This document shows positions 26,654-35,840 of a stretch of DNA of 64,000 bases, one piece after another; the first letter of the stretch is position 1; each line of letters begins with the position of its first letter. The stretch spans positions 62,001-126,000 of the forward strand of contig NZ_SUNI01000003.1 in assembly GCF_005048225.1 (NCBI RefSeq). Direction: 5' to 3'. Both the position numbers and the translations under genes were made by a program. This stretch comes from Paracoccus gahaiensis (GTDB lineage Bacteria > Pseudomonadota > Alphaproteobacteria > Rhodobacterales > Rhodobacteraceae). The notes beneath the pieces were generated by a model, which had not been told where the DNA came from, searched no databases, and saw nothing but the letters and a program-made list of their open reading frames with translations.

Positions 26654-27756
26654 TGGCCATGTCGGAACTGAACCGCCGCCGGTTGCGCAACTTCCGCCGG
26701 AACGGCCGCGCCTTCTGGTCGCTGATCATCTTCTCGGTGCTGTTCGTGGCGGCGATGTTCGCCGAGATCGTGGCGAACGACAAGCCGATCGTCGTCAGCT
26801 ATCAGGGCGAGCTGTACTGGCCGGCCTACAACTTCTACCCCGAGACGGCCTTCGGCGGGGATTTCGGGACAGAGGCGATCTATCGCGATCCGGCGGTGCA
26901 ATGCCTGATCGTCAGCGGCGGGCGTGAGGCCTGCTGGGACGATCCCGAGGGGCTGATCGAGGCGGTGCAATCGGGCGCTAGCGACGTGCCCGAGGCCGAG
27001 CAGGGCTGGATGATCTGGCCGCCGATCCCCTATCACTACCGCACCATCAACAATGTGGGCACCGCGCCGAGCGCGCCGGACGGCAACCACCTGCTGGGCA
27101 CCGACGACACCGCGCGCGACGTGCTGGCGCGGGTGATCTACGGGTTCCGGACCTCGATCCTGTTCACGCTGATCGTGACGGTGGTGGCCTCGACCATCGG
27201 GATCGCGGCGGGGGCAGTGCAGGGCTATTTCGGGGGGCGCACGGATCTGGTCTTCCAGCGGGTGCTGGAGATCTGGGCGTCCACGCCGGGGCTTTACGTC
27301 ATCATCATTCTCTTCGCGATCCTGGGGCGCAGCTTCTGGCTGCTGGTCTTCGTGACCATCCTGTTCGGCTGGCCCGCGCTGGTGGGCGTGGTGCGGGCCG
27401 AGTTCCTGCGGGCGCGGAATTTCGAATATGTCCGGGCCGCGCGGGCGCTTGGGGTCAGCGACCGCAAGATCATGTTCCGCCACATCCTGCCCAATGCGTT
27501 GGTCGCCACGCTGACCATGCTGCCTTTCGTCGTGACCGGCACGATCAGCGGCTTGGCGGCACTGGATTATCTGGGCTACGGGCTGCCCGCCGGGTCGGCC
27601 TCGCTGGGCGAGATGGCGCTGCAGGCCAAGCAGAACCTGCAGGCGCCCTGGCTGGCGTTTACCTCTTTTTTCACTTTTGCGATCATGCTGTCGCTGCTGG
27701 TGTTCATCTTCGAGGGCGTGCGCGACGCCTTTGATCCGCGAAAGACCTTCCGATGA
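26653..27756 (+). CDS. ABC transporter permease, YejE type
   Basis: Predicted 367-residue permease of the DppC/YejE family. After an N-terminal segment (FWSLIIFSVLFVAAMFAEIVA) there is a long periplasmic stretch (about 45-150) typical of YejE, ending in GTDDTARDVLARVIYGFR; the coupling motif is EYVRAARALGVSDRKIMFRHILPNA. Start at 26653 overlaps yejB; M3 at 26659 is another possibility. Overlaps the ATPase gene by 4 bases. Confidence 0.92.
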   Translation: MAMSELNRRRLRNFRRNGRAFWSLIIFSVLFVAAMFAEIVANDKPIVVSYQGELYWPAYNFYPETAFGGDFGTEAIYRDPAVQCLIVSGGREACWDDPEGLIEAVQSGASDVPEAEQGWMIWPPIPYHYRTINNVGTAPSAPDGNHLLGTDDTARDVLARVIYGFRTSILFTLIVTVVASTIGIAAGAVQGYFGGRTDLVFQRVLEIWASTPGLYVIIILFAILGRSFWLLVFVTILFGWPALVGVVRAEFLRARNFEYVRAARALGVSDRKIMFRHILPNALVATLTMLPFVVTGTISGLAALDYLGYGLPAGSASLGEMALQAKQNLQAPWLAFTSFFTFAIMLSLLVFIFEGVRDAFDPRKTFR

Positions 27757-29471
27757 CCGATCGCCCCGTCCGCCCCGCGCCCGGCGCCCCCGCCGCCGTG
27801 GCCGAGGCACATGGCGATGCCATGCCCGGCGCCCCCAAGGTCCATGCCATGCCCTCGGCGCCGTCGGACGCGGTTCTGGACGTGCGCGACCTGCGCATCG
27901 GGTTCCGGTCCGAGGGGCAGGTGATCCCCGCCGTGCGGGGCGTCAGCTTCCACATCGCGCGCGGCGAGACGGTGGCGATCGTGGGCGAATCGGGATCGGG
28001 CAAGTCGGTGACCGCGCTGTCGACGGTGCAGCTGCTGGCGGGCTCGGCCGTGGTCGAGGGATCGGTCCGCTACGACGGGCGCGAGATGGTCGGCGCCAGC
28101 GACCGCACGCTGCGCGAGATCCGCGGCAACGACATCAGCTTCATCTTCCAAGAGCCGATGACCTCGCTCAATCCGCTGCACACGCTGGAAAAGCAGCTGT
28201 CCGAAAGCCTGGCGCTGCATCAGGGGCTGTCGGGCGCCAAGGCGCGGGTGCGCATCGTCGAACTCCTGACCCGCGTCGGCATCCGCGATCCCGAGCAGCG
28301 GCTGGCGGATTACCCCCACCAGCTGTCGGGGGGGCAGCGCCAGCGGGTGATGATCGCCATGGCGCTGGCCAACGGTCCCGAACTCTTGATCGCGGACGAG
28401 CCCACGACTGCGCTGGACGTGACCATCCAGGCGCAGATCCTGGATCTGCTGGCGGAACTGAAGGCCGCCGAGGGGCTGTCGATGCTGTTCATCAGCCATG
28501 ATCTGGGCATCGTGCGCCGCATCGCCGACCGGGTCTGCGTGATGCAGAACGGCGAGATCGTCGAGCAGGGGCCGGTCGAGGACATCTTCGCCCGGCCCCG
28601 CCATCCCTACACGCAGGCGCTGCTGGCCGCCGCGCCGCAGGGGCAGGCCGAGCCGGTGGCCCCTGATGCCCCGGTGCTGGTCGAGACCCGCGACCTCAAG
28701 GTGTGGTTTCCGATCAAGCGCGGGCTGATGCGCCGCGTGACCGGCCATGTGAAGGCCGTGAACGGCGCCAGCCTGACGCTGCGCGCGGGCGAGACCCTGG
28801 GGGTCGTGGGCGAATCGGGCAGCGGCAAGACCACGCTGGCGCTGGCGATCATGCGGCTGATCGACAGCGACGGTCCGATCCTGTTCATGGGGCAGGAGAT
28901 CCAGGGCTGGGGCGGCGGCCAGCTGCGCCGGTTGCGGCGCGACCTGCAGATCGTGTTCCAGGACCCCTATGGCAGCCTCTCGCCCCGCATGACGGTCGAG
29001 CAGATCATCACCGAGGGCCTGGGCGTCCACGGGGTCGAGCCGGGCCGCGACCGCCGCCAGATGGTGTCCGAGATCATGGCCGAGGTCGGGCTGAACCCCG
29101 AGATGATGCACCGCTATCCCCACGAGTTCAGCGGCGGGCAGCGCCAGCGCATCGCGGTTGCCCGCGCCATGATCCTGCGCCCCAAGGTCGTCGTGCTGGA
29201 CGAGCCGACCAGCGCGCTGGACATGACCGTGCAGGTGCAGATCGTCGACCTGCTGCGCGACCTGCAGAGGAAATACGGGCTGGCCTTCCTGTTCATCAGC
29301 CACGACCTGCGCGTGGTGCGCGCGATGGCGCATCACATCATGGTCATGCGGGCGGGCGAGGTGGTCGAGCAGGGCAGCGTCGCGCAGATCTTCGATGCGC
29401 CGCAGCATGATTATACCCGCGCGCTGCTGACCGCGGCCTTTCCGATCGCCCCGGCGGTGACAGGCACATGA
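27753..29471 (+). CDS. ABC transporter ATP-binding protein with two ATPase domains, YejF type
   Basis: Predicted 572-residue fused ATPase that powers the YejBE permease. Two complete nucleotide-binding domains: Walker A GESGSGKS and signature LSGGQRQR in the first (about 70-300), GESGSGKT and FSGGQRQR in the second (about 310-560), each with Walker B ([24 protein letters not shown]). A Pro/Ala-rich N-terminal ~35 residues are not part of the fold. Starts in a 4-base ATGA overlap with the permease and ends in another with the glycosyltransferase gene. Confidence 0.94.
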   Translation: MTDRPVRPAPGAPAAVAEAHGDAMPGAPKVHAMPSAPSDAVLDVRDLRIGFRSEGQVIPAVRGVSFHIARGETVAIVGESGSGKSVTALSTVQLLAGSAVVEGSVRYDGREMVGASDRTLREIRGNDISFIFQEPMTSLNPLHTLEKQLSESLALHQGLSGAKARVRIVELLTRVGIRDPEQRLADYPHQLSGGQRQRVMIAMALANGPELLIADEPTTALDVTIQAQILDLLAELKAAEGLSMLFISHDLGIVRRIADRVCVMQNGEIVEQGPVEDIFARPRHPYTQALLAAAPQGQAEPVAPDAPVLVETRDLKVWFPIKRGLMRRVTGHVKAVNGASLTLRAGETLGVVGESGSGKTTLALAIMRLIDSDGPILFMGQEIQGWGGGQLRRLRRDLQIVFQDPYGSLSPRMTVEQIITEGLGVHGVEPGRDRRQMVSEIMAEVGLNPEMMHRYPHEFSGGQRQRIAVARAMILRPKVVVLDEPTSALDMTVQVQIVDLLRDLQRKYGLAFLFISHDLRVVRAMAHHIMVMRAGEVVEQGSVAQIFDAPQHDYTRALLTAAFPIAPAVTGT

Positions 29472-30694
29472 AGATCCTCTTCGTGCATCAGAACTTTCCC
29501 GGCCAGTTTCCGCATCTGGCGCCGGCGCTGGTCGCCCGGGGCCATCAGGTGCTGGCCCTGACCGACGAGACGAATAAGCGCCCCAGCCCGGTCAAGACGC
29601 TACGCTACAAGTCGCCCGAGCCGGCGGTGATGGAAAGCGCCCTGGGGCGGTCCTATACCGACCATGCCGAGCGCGGCTTTCTGGTGGCGCGGGGCGCGCG
29701 CGTCCTGCGCGACAAGCACGGATTTCAGCCCGACATCATCATCGGCCATCCCGGCTGGGGGGAGACGCTGTTCCTGAAGGAGATCTGGCCGCAGGCGACG
29801 CTGCTGATCTATGCCGAGCTGATGTATCGCACGCGCGGGCAGGATGTGGGTTTCGACCACGAGATGGGCCCGGACCGCGACGAGACGCGGTTCATGACCG
29901 TCTCGCGCTCGGCCCATCTGATCCAGGCGATGGTGCAGGCGGACGGGGCCATCGCGCCGACGCGCTATCAGGCCGACAGCTTTCCGCCCGAGCTGCGCGG
30001 CAAGATCACCGTGATCCATGACGGGGTCTCGACCGAGACGGTCGCCCCCGATCCGCAGGCGATGCTGGCGCTGCCCCAGGGCGGGCCGGTGCTGCGCGCG
30101 GGCGACGAGGTCCTGTCCTTCGTGTCGCGCTCGCTGGAGCCCTATCGCGGCTTTCACGCCTTCATGCGCGCGCTGCCCGCGGTGATGGCCGCGCGCCCAC
30201 AGGCACAGGTGGTGATGGTCGGATCCGACGATCCCAGCTATGGCGGCAAGCCCCGCGACGCGACCAGCTGGCGGGCCAAGCTGCTGGCCGAGCTGGACGG
30301 GCAGCTGGATCTGGGCCGCCTGCATTTCCTGGGCCGGGTGCCCTATGCCGATTACCTGTCGCTGATCAAGCTGACGCGGGTGCATTGCTATCTGACCTAT
30401 CCGTTCGTTCTGTCCTGGTCGCTGATGGAGGCGATGGCGGCGGGGGCCTATGTCGTGGGATCCGATACCGAGCCGGTGCGCGAGATGATCGAGGATGGCC
30501 GCAACGGGCGTCTGGTGCCGTTCTTCGACACCGCCGCTTTGGCGGGCGCGCTGGAGCGGGGGCTGGCCGGCGATCCCGATGGCCCGGCCCTCAAGCGGGC
30601 GGCGCGGCAGACGATCCTGGACGGCTATGACCTGCTGCGCGATTGCCTGCCGCGCCAGATTGCCTGGGTGGAAAGCCGGGGCGCTTTGCGCTAG
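29468..30694 (+). CDS. glycosyltransferase family 4
   Basis: Predicted 408-residue GT-B glycosyltransferase. The start [21 protein letters not shown] is typical of the N-terminal Glyco_trans_4-type domain; the C-terminal Rossmann domain has [61 protein letters not shown] and NGRLVPFFD, which contain the nucleotide-sugar-binding E-x7-E type motif. It probably adds sugar to a polysaccharide or lipid. It is translationally coupled (ATGA) to an ABC ATPase of the peptide-importer operon, an unexpected partner. Acceptor and donor unknown. Confidence 0.88.
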   Translation: MKILFVHQNFPGQFPHLAPALVARGHQVLALTDETNKRPSPVKTLRYKSPEPAVMESALGRSYTDHAERGFLVARGARVLRDKHGFQPDIIIGHPGWGETLFLKEIWPQATLLIYAELMYRTRGQDVGFDHEMGPDRDETRFMTVSRSAHLIQAMVQADGAIAPTRYQADSFPPELRGKITVIHDGVSTETVAPDPQAMLALPQGGPVLRAGDEVLSFVSRSLEPYRGFHAFMRALPAVMAARPQAQVVMVGSDDPSYGGKPRDATSWRAKLLAELDGQLDLGRLHFLGRVPYADYLSLIKLTRVHCYLTYPFVLSWSLMEAMAAGAYVVGSDTEPVREMIEDGRNGRLVPFFDTAALAGALERGLAGDPDGPALKRAARQTILDGYDLLRDCLPRQIAWVESRGALR

Positions 30695-30728
30695 ACCTTT
30701 GCGACCTTGCCGCAGAAGGGCCCCTTTG

Positions 30729-32168
30729 ATGACGCAGATCAGGCTGACCAACACCCGCACCCGCACCAAGGACGTGTTCGTTCCTCTCGATGCGTCGAAC
30801 GTGCGGCTGTATCTGTGCGGGCCCACCGTCTATGACCGTGCGCATCTGGGCAATGCGCGGCCCGTGCTGGTCTTTGATCTGCTGGTGCGGCTCTTGCGCC
30901 ATGACTATGGCGCGGAGGCGGTGACCTATGTGCGCAACTTCACCGATGTGGACGACAAGATCAACGCCGAGGCGCAGCGCCGCAAGGCCGCCGGATCGCC
31001 TCTGACGCTGGAAGAGCTGGTCGCCGAGCGATCCGAGGAGACCATCGCCTGGTATCACGCCGACATGGATGCCTTGGGCGCCGATCGCCCCGATCACGAG
31101 CCCCGCGCCACCGCCTATATCGCCCAGATGATCGAGATGACCGCCGACCTGATCGCCAAGGGCCATGCCTACGCGGCCGAGGGGCATGTGCTGTTCGACG
31201 TGCGCTCCTTTCCCGCGTACGGCAAGCTGTCGGGACGCTCGGTCGATGACATGATCGCGGGGGCCCGGGTCGAGGTGGCACCCTTCAAGCGCGATCCGAT
31301 GGATTTCGTGCTGTGGAAGCCCTCGGAGGCGGATGTGCCGGGCTGGGACAGTCCCTGGGGCCGGGGGCGTCCGGGCTGGCATATCGAATGCTCGGCCATG
31401 TCGGCGGCGCTGCTGGGCCCCAGCTTCGACATCCATGGCGGCGGGCTGGATCTGCAATTCCCCCATCACGAGAACGAGATCGCCCAGAGCTGCTGCGCCC
31501 ATCCCGAGGCCAGCTTCGCGACCGTCTGGCTGCATAACGAGATGCTGCAGGTCGAGGGCAAGAAGATGTCCAAGTCCCTGGGCAATTTCTTCACCGTGCG
31601 CGATCTGCTGGATCAGGGCGTGCCCGGCGAGGTGATCCGCTTCGTGATGCTGTCGACGCATTACCGCAAGCCGATGGACTGGACCGAGGCCAAGGCGGCG
31701 GAGGCCAGTCAGACTTTGTCTAAATGGTATTGGCTTACCGATGGCGTCGGGGCCGGCGATTTGCCGGAAGGGTTTATCGATGCACTTGCCAATGATCTTA
31801 ACTGCAGTGGTGCCCATACCGCACTCAAGGCGGCTGCAAGGGCAGGACGTAACGCTGAACTTCGGGCAGGAATGGAATTCTTGGGTTACTGGCCGGCCGA
31901 TAGGAAGCTTTCCGCTTGGGCGCGTGACGAGGTGCAAAAGCAAGCGCACTTCGCTGAGCATAGTTATCCTCGCCTAGAACTGTCGGGTCTGTCTTGGAAG
32001 CTGCAAGGCGCTCGGGAGAAAGCAGCAGTTTCAAAAGATTTTTCTGAGGTTGATCACCTGAAGACTGCACTTCTCGCGGCGGGGGTAGAGGTGCGCATGT
32101 TGAAAGGCTCAGTTGAACTGGTGCCCGGTCCGAATTTTGACCCTGAAAAAATAGCAGGTTTGAATTGA
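30729..32168 (+). CDS. cysS: cysteinyl-tRNA synthetase, 3' third of anomalous composition
   Basis: Predicted 479-residue class I synthetase that charges tRNA-Cys. Motifs: zinc Cys and HIGH-like RAHLGNA (about 37-43), [16 protein letters not shown], and KMSKSLGN. The catalytic body is typical and GC-rich. From about base 31711 to the stop the codon use changes abruptly (many A/T third positions; I count about 55% GC for 31741-32160, against clearly higher values on both sides), yet the frame stays open and the encoded helical/anticodon end ([24 protein letters not shown]) is that of a normal CysS. I read it as a mosaic gene with a transferred 3' end. ATG at 30729. The stop overlaps the next gene's TTG start. 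Confidence 0.95.
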   Translation: MTQIRLTNTRTRTKDVFVPLDASNVRLYLCGPTVYDRAHLGNARPVLVFDLLVRLLRHDYGAEAVTYVRNFTDVDDKINAEAQRRKAAGSPLTLEELVAERSEETIAWYHADMDALGADRPDHEPRATAYIAQMIEMTADLIAKGHAYAAEGHVLFDVRSFPAYGKLSGRSVDDMIAGARVEVAPFKRDPMDFVLWKPSEADVPGWDSPWGRGRPGWHIECSAMSAALLGPSFDIHGGGLDLQFPHHENEIAQSCCAHPEASFATVWLHNEMLQVEGKKMSKSLGNFFTVRDLLDQGVPGEVIRFVMLSTHYRKPMDWTEAKAAEASQTLSKWYWLTDGVGAGDLPEGFIDALANDLNCSGAHTALKAAARAGRNAELRAGMEFLGYWPADRKLSAWARDEVQKQAHFAEHSYPRLELSGLSWKLQGAREKAAVSKDFSEVDHLKTALLAAGVEVRMLKGSVELVPGPNFDPEKIAGLN

Positions 32169-32935
32169 CCCTTGACGCCTGCACCGAGGCCCTGCGTCAG
32201 CACGATCCCGACCGCTTCGGGGCGGTGCTGGTGGCCGAGGTGCAGGATCGCCCCGCGCTGGTGACGCTCTATGCGCTGAACCTGGAGATCGCGCGGGCGC
32301 CGTTCCAGTCGGCGGAGCCGATGCTGGCCGAGATGCGGCTGCAATGGTGGATCGACCGGCTGGAGCAGATGGGCGCCGGCACCCCGCCGCCGCTGCATGA
32401 CGTGCTGACGCCGCTCTGGGAGGCCTGGGGGGCCGAGGCGGGCGCGCTTGCGCCTCTGGCCGAGGCGCGCAGGCGCGATTGCGAGCGCCAGCCCTTTGAC
32501 GGTCCCGACGAGGTCCTGGCCTATGTCGAGGCGACGGCGGGGGCGCTGATGTGGGCGGCCGCGCGGCGCTGCGGGGCGCCCGAGGGCACGCGCGAGATCG
32601 TCGCCTATCAGGCGCGCGGTGCGGGACTTGCCGCCTGGTTGCGCGCGCTGCCGCAATTGCAGGCAGTCCGGCTGGGTCTGGAACCGGCCCGCCCCGGGGA
32701 TGCGCAGGCCCTGGCCGAGCGCGCCCGCGAGGGGCTGCGGCTGGCCGCGCGGATGCATCGCAAGCTGCCGCGCCGGACGGCGGCGGCGCTCTATCCCGGG
32801 CCGCGCGTGCCCCGGCTTCTGTCCGAGGTGCTGGCCGGGCGCTCGGATCCCTTCGAGGCGGTGCCCCAGGTCACCCCCTTCCAGCGGCGCGCCTCGCTGG
32901 CGCGGCTGGCCCTGACCGGGCATTGGTGGCGCTGA
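32165..32935 (+). CDS. squalene/phytoene synthase-like protein (NDUFAF6-like)
   Basis: Predicted 256-residue all-helical protein of the isoprenoid-synthase superfamily. The block [36 protein letters not shown] (in two parts) is closest in feel to NDUFAF6, the complex I assembly factor. The aspartate-rich D-x3-D catalytic motifs of true squalene/phytoene synthases are not visible: [16 protein letters not shown] stands where the second should be. Hence it is probably not a terpene synthase (inference). Start is a TTG overlapping the cysS stop (TTGA); high-GC composition resumes here. Confidence 0.75.
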   Translation: MTLDACTEALRQHDPDRFGAVLVAEVQDRPALVTLYALNLEIARAPFQSAEPMLAEMRLQWWIDRLEQMGAGTPPPLHDVLTPLWEAWGAEAGALAPLAEARRRDCERQPFDGPDEVLAYVEATAGALMWAAARRCGAPEGTREIVAYQARGAGLAAWLRALPQLQAVRLGLEPARPGDAQALAERAREGLRLAARMHRKLPRRTAAALYPGPRVPRLLSEVLAGRSDPFEAVPQVTPFQRRASLARLALTGHWWR

Positions 32936-33022
32936 GGGTCGCGCGCAGAAATTCCTTTTCCTTCGGCCTGGCCTGTGGAACAGATCAGGGCAACACCGCC
33001 GGAACAGGGGGACAGGGACACG

Positions 33023-33895
33023 ATGGCAAGGCCCAGACTGGATTCCGAGGCCCGCGCGGGTCTTTCGCTGATCGCGCCGCCCTTTCTGTACGCGCTGGTC
33101 ATCCTGGCCGCGCCGCTGATGACGATCCTGGCCTACAGCTTCCTGACCGACGGCTATCTGGAGGTGCTGCCCGAAGGCACGCTGCAGAACTACGGCCAGG
33201 TGCTGACCGATCCCATCGTGCGGGCGGTCATGCTGCGGTCACTGATCGTGGCGGCGGTGGTGACCTTCGCCACGGTGGTGACGGCCTTTCCCATCGCCTA
33301 TTACGTCAGCTTCATGGTCCGCCCGGAACGCAAGGCCATGTGGCTGTTCCTGATCACCATCCCCTTCTGGACCAGCTACCTGATCCGGGTGTTCCTGTGG
33401 AAGGTGATCCTGGGCTATAACGGCGTGGTCAATTCCTCGCTGACGGGGCTGGGGATCATCGACGAGCCGCTGACCTTCATCCTCTACAACGTCAATGCCA
33501 TCGTCATCACGCTGGCCCATGCCTATGCGCCCTTCGCGATCCTGCCGATCTTCGTCGCGCTGGAAAAGATCGACCGGTCGCTGCTGGAGGCCGGGCGGGA
33601 TCTGGGGGAAAGCCGGTTGATGACCTTCTGGCGGGTGACGCTGCCTTTGGCGATGCCGGGCGTGATCGCGGCCACGCTGATCGTCTTCATCCCGACCATC
33701 GGGGATTATGTGACCCCCGAGGTGATCGGCGGCGGCAAGATCCCGATGATCGCCAACATGATCCAGGTGCAGATGCTGGCGCTGGACAACAGGCCCCTGG
33801 GCTCGGCGCTGGCGGTAACAGCGATGGTCATCGTGGCGCTGGTCAGCGCGCTGTTTTTGTTCCTCAACCGCCGCTTCCTGAAGGTGCGCCAATGA
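33023..33895 (+). CDS. potB: ABC transporter permease, PotB (spermidine/putrescine) type
   Basis: Predicted 290-residue inner membrane permease. About six membrane segments; the sequence MWLFLITIPFWTSYLIRVFLW and the coupling motif LEKIDRSLLEAGRDLGESRLMTFWRVTLPL are those of PotB/PotH polyamine permeases. ATG at 33023 (MARPRLDSEA) has AGGGA upstream; an ATG at 32975 is less likely. First gene of potB-potC-potA, all overlapping by 4 bases. Substrate could be a polyamine or another small cation, since no binding protein is encoded nearby. Confidence 0.88.
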   Translation: MARPRLDSEARAGLSLIAPPFLYALVILAAPLMTILAYSFLTDGYLEVLPEGTLQNYGQVLTDPIVRAVMLRSLIVAAVVTFATVVTAFPIAYYVSFMVRPERKAMWLFLITIPFWTSYLIRVFLWKVILGYNGVVNSSLTGLGIIDEPLTFILYNVNAIVITLAHAYAPFAILPIFVALEKIDRSLLEAGRDLGESRLMTFWRVTLPLAMPGVIAATLIVFIPTIGDYVTPEVIGGGKIPMIANMIQVQMLALDNRPLGSALAVTAMVIVALVSALFLFLNRRFLKVRQ

Positions 33896-34704
33896 ACCGT
33901 CAGGGCTGGGGCCTGCAGGCCTATGCGATCTTCTACCTGCTGTTCCTTTATGCGCCGATCATCCTGCTGCCGCTGTTCGCGTTCAATTCGGGCACGATCA
34001 TCGCCTTTCCGCTGCAGGGGATCACGACCGACTGGTTCGCGCAGATGTGGGCCGATGCGACGCTGCGCCGGGCGCTGACCAATTCCCTGATGATCGCGGT
34101 CTCGGCCTCGATCCTGTCGACCTGCTTCGGGATCTTCGCGGCGCGGGCCTCGACGCGCTTCGGCTTTCCGGGCAAGGGCGGCATCATGGCCTTCATCATG
34201 CTGCCGATGGTCCTGCCCGAGATCATCGTGGCCATGTCGCTGCTGGTGGTGCTGCTGGGCATGGGGGTGCAGCTGTCGCTGCTGACGGTGATCGCGGGGC
34301 ATACGCTGATCTGCATGCCCTATGCGATCGCGGTGCTGTCCACGGCGTTTTCCAGCCTCGACCGCAGCCTGGAAGAGGCCGCCTATGATCTGGGCGAGAC
34401 GAAATGGGGCGCGTTCCGGCTGGTGACGCTGCCTTTGGTCATGCCGGGCATCATCAGCGCGCTGCTGATCAGCTTCACCATCAGCCTGGACGAGTTCATC
34501 ATCGCCTTCTTCCTGGCCGGGAACGAGCCGACGCTGCCCACCTATATCTTCAGCCAGCTGCGCTTTCCGCGCGCGATCCCCGTCATCATGGCGCTGGGGA
34601 CGGTGCTGGTCGTGCTGTCGATCGTCCTTCTGGCGCTCGGCGAATATTTCCGTCGCCGGGGCAATGCCCGCATCGGCGGCAAGCCCACTGGAGGGTTGCT
34701 GTGA
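33892..34704 (+). CDS. potC: ABC transporter permease, PotC type
   Basis: Predicted 270-residue permease, second half of the transport channel. First segment AYAIFYLLFLYAPIILLPLFAF, then the extracellular loop and coupling motif FSSLDRSLEEAAYDLGETKWGAFRLVTLPL. C-terminal ...NARIGGKPTGGLL is cytoplasmic. ATGA overlap with potB; its stop overlaps the GTG of the ATPase gene. Confidence 0.88.
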   Translation: MNRQGWGLQAYAIFYLLFLYAPIILLPLFAFNSGTIIAFPLQGITTDWFAQMWADATLRRALTNSLMIAVSASILSTCFGIFAARASTRFGFPGKGGIMAFIMLPMVLPEIIVAMSLLVVLLGMGVQLSLLTVIAGHTLICMPYAIAVLSTAFSSLDRSLEEAAYDLGETKWGAFRLVTLPLVMPGIISALLISFTISLDEFIIAFFLAGNEPTLPTYIFSQLRFPRAIPVIMALGTVLVVLSIVLLALGEYFRRRGNARIGGKPTGGLL

Positions 34705-35816
34705 CCGACAAACCGATGATCCAGTGCCACGGGGTCCACAAGTATTACGGCGATTACCACGCACTGCGGGGCATCGACCTGACCATCCGCTCGGGCGAGT
34801 TCTTCTCGTTGCTGGGGCCGTCGGGCTGCGGCAAGACCACGCTTCTGCGCACCATCGCGGGGTTCGAGGATATCAGCGACGGCGCCATCCTGATCGACCA
34901 GAAGCGCATGGACGAGGTGCCCGCCAACAAGCGGCCCACGAACATGGTGTTCCAGTCCTATGCGATCTTCCCGCATCTGACGGTCGCGGAAAACGTGGCC
35001 TTCGGGCTGCGGCGTGATCCGCGCGGCAAGGCCGAGAAGGCGGCGGCGGTGGACGAGGCCCTGGCGATGGTCGGCCTTGCGGGCTATGGCGCGCGCTCGG
35101 CCCATGCCCTGTCGGGCGGGCAGCGGCAACGCGTGGCGCTGGCGCGCGCGCTGATCCTGAAGCCCAAGGTGCTGCTGCTGGACGAGCCTTTGTCGGCGCT
35201 GGACCGCAAGATGCGCGAGCAGATGCAGGTCGAGCTGATCAAGCTGCAGCGGCAGGTGGGCATCACCTTCGTGCTGGTGACGCATGATCAGGAGGAGGCG
35301 CTGGTCATGTCCGACCGCATCGCCGTCATGTTCGAGGGCGAGATCGCGCAGCTGGACGGCCCCGAGGCGCTGTATGCCCGGCCCGCCACGCGGCGGGTGG
35401 CGGATTTCATCGGGGTGATGAACTTCCTGCCCGCGCAGGTGATCTCGGAGGCGGGCGGCATCGTGACGGCCGAGGTCGCGGGCCTGGGCCGGGTGGACCT
35501 GCCCGCGACGCAGATCAGCCGCGCCAATCCCGAGGACGAGGGGCCGATGGTGGGCTTTCGCCCCGAGACGATGACCCTGCTGGGCCCCGGCGCCACGCAC
35601 AGCCAGCCGCGCGAGACGAACGCCACCATCGACGAGGTCGTCTATTACGGCGACATGACCTATTACGACCTGCGGCTGGACGGGGCGGCGCGGCTGGACG
35701 GCAAGGCCCGCACCGTGCGCATTTCCATGCGCAACGTCTTTGGCCGCGACGTGCAGGAGGTGGGCACCCGCACGCGGCTGGCCTGGTCGCCGGGATCGCT
35801 GGTGCTGTTCCGCTAG
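34701..35816 (+). CDS. potA: ABC transporter ATP-binding protein, PotA type
   Basis: Predicted 371-residue ATPase. Walker A LLGPSGCGKTT (about 38-48), Q-loop FQSYAIFPHLTV, signature [15 protein letters not shown], Walker B VLLLDEPLSALD, then a C-terminal TOBE domain from about 290 (VGFRPETMTLLG..AWSPGSLVLFR) typical of PotA/MalK-type ATPases. The GTG at 34701 overlaps the potC stop (GTGA). It ends the cluster; the next gene, a P450, is on the other strand. Confidence 0.92.
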   Translation: MTDKPMIQCHGVHKYYGDYHALRGIDLTIRSGEFFSLLGPSGCGKTTLLRTIAGFEDISDGAILIDQKRMDEVPANKRPTNMVFQSYAIFPHLTVAENVAFGLRRDPRGKAEKAAAVDEALAMVGLAGYGARSAHALSGGQRQRVALARALILKPKVLLLDEPLSALDRKMREQMQVELIKLQRQVGITFVLVTHDQEEALVMSDRIAVMFEGEIAQLDGPEALYARPATRRVADFIGVMNFLPAQVISEAGGIVTAEVAGLGRVDLPATQISRANPEDEGPMVGFRPETMTLLGPGATHSQPRETNATIDEVVYYGDMTYYDLRLDGAARLDGKARTVRISMRNVFGRDVQEVGTRTRLAWSPGSLVLFR

Positions 35817-35840
35817 ACCCGCCCCGGAGTCGACGCGGCC

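Noticed and set aside
32165-32935. Terpene (squalene/phytoene) biosynthesis gene.
   Set aside because: Catalytic Asp motifs are not visible and no other terpene genes are near; called NDUFAF6-like instead.
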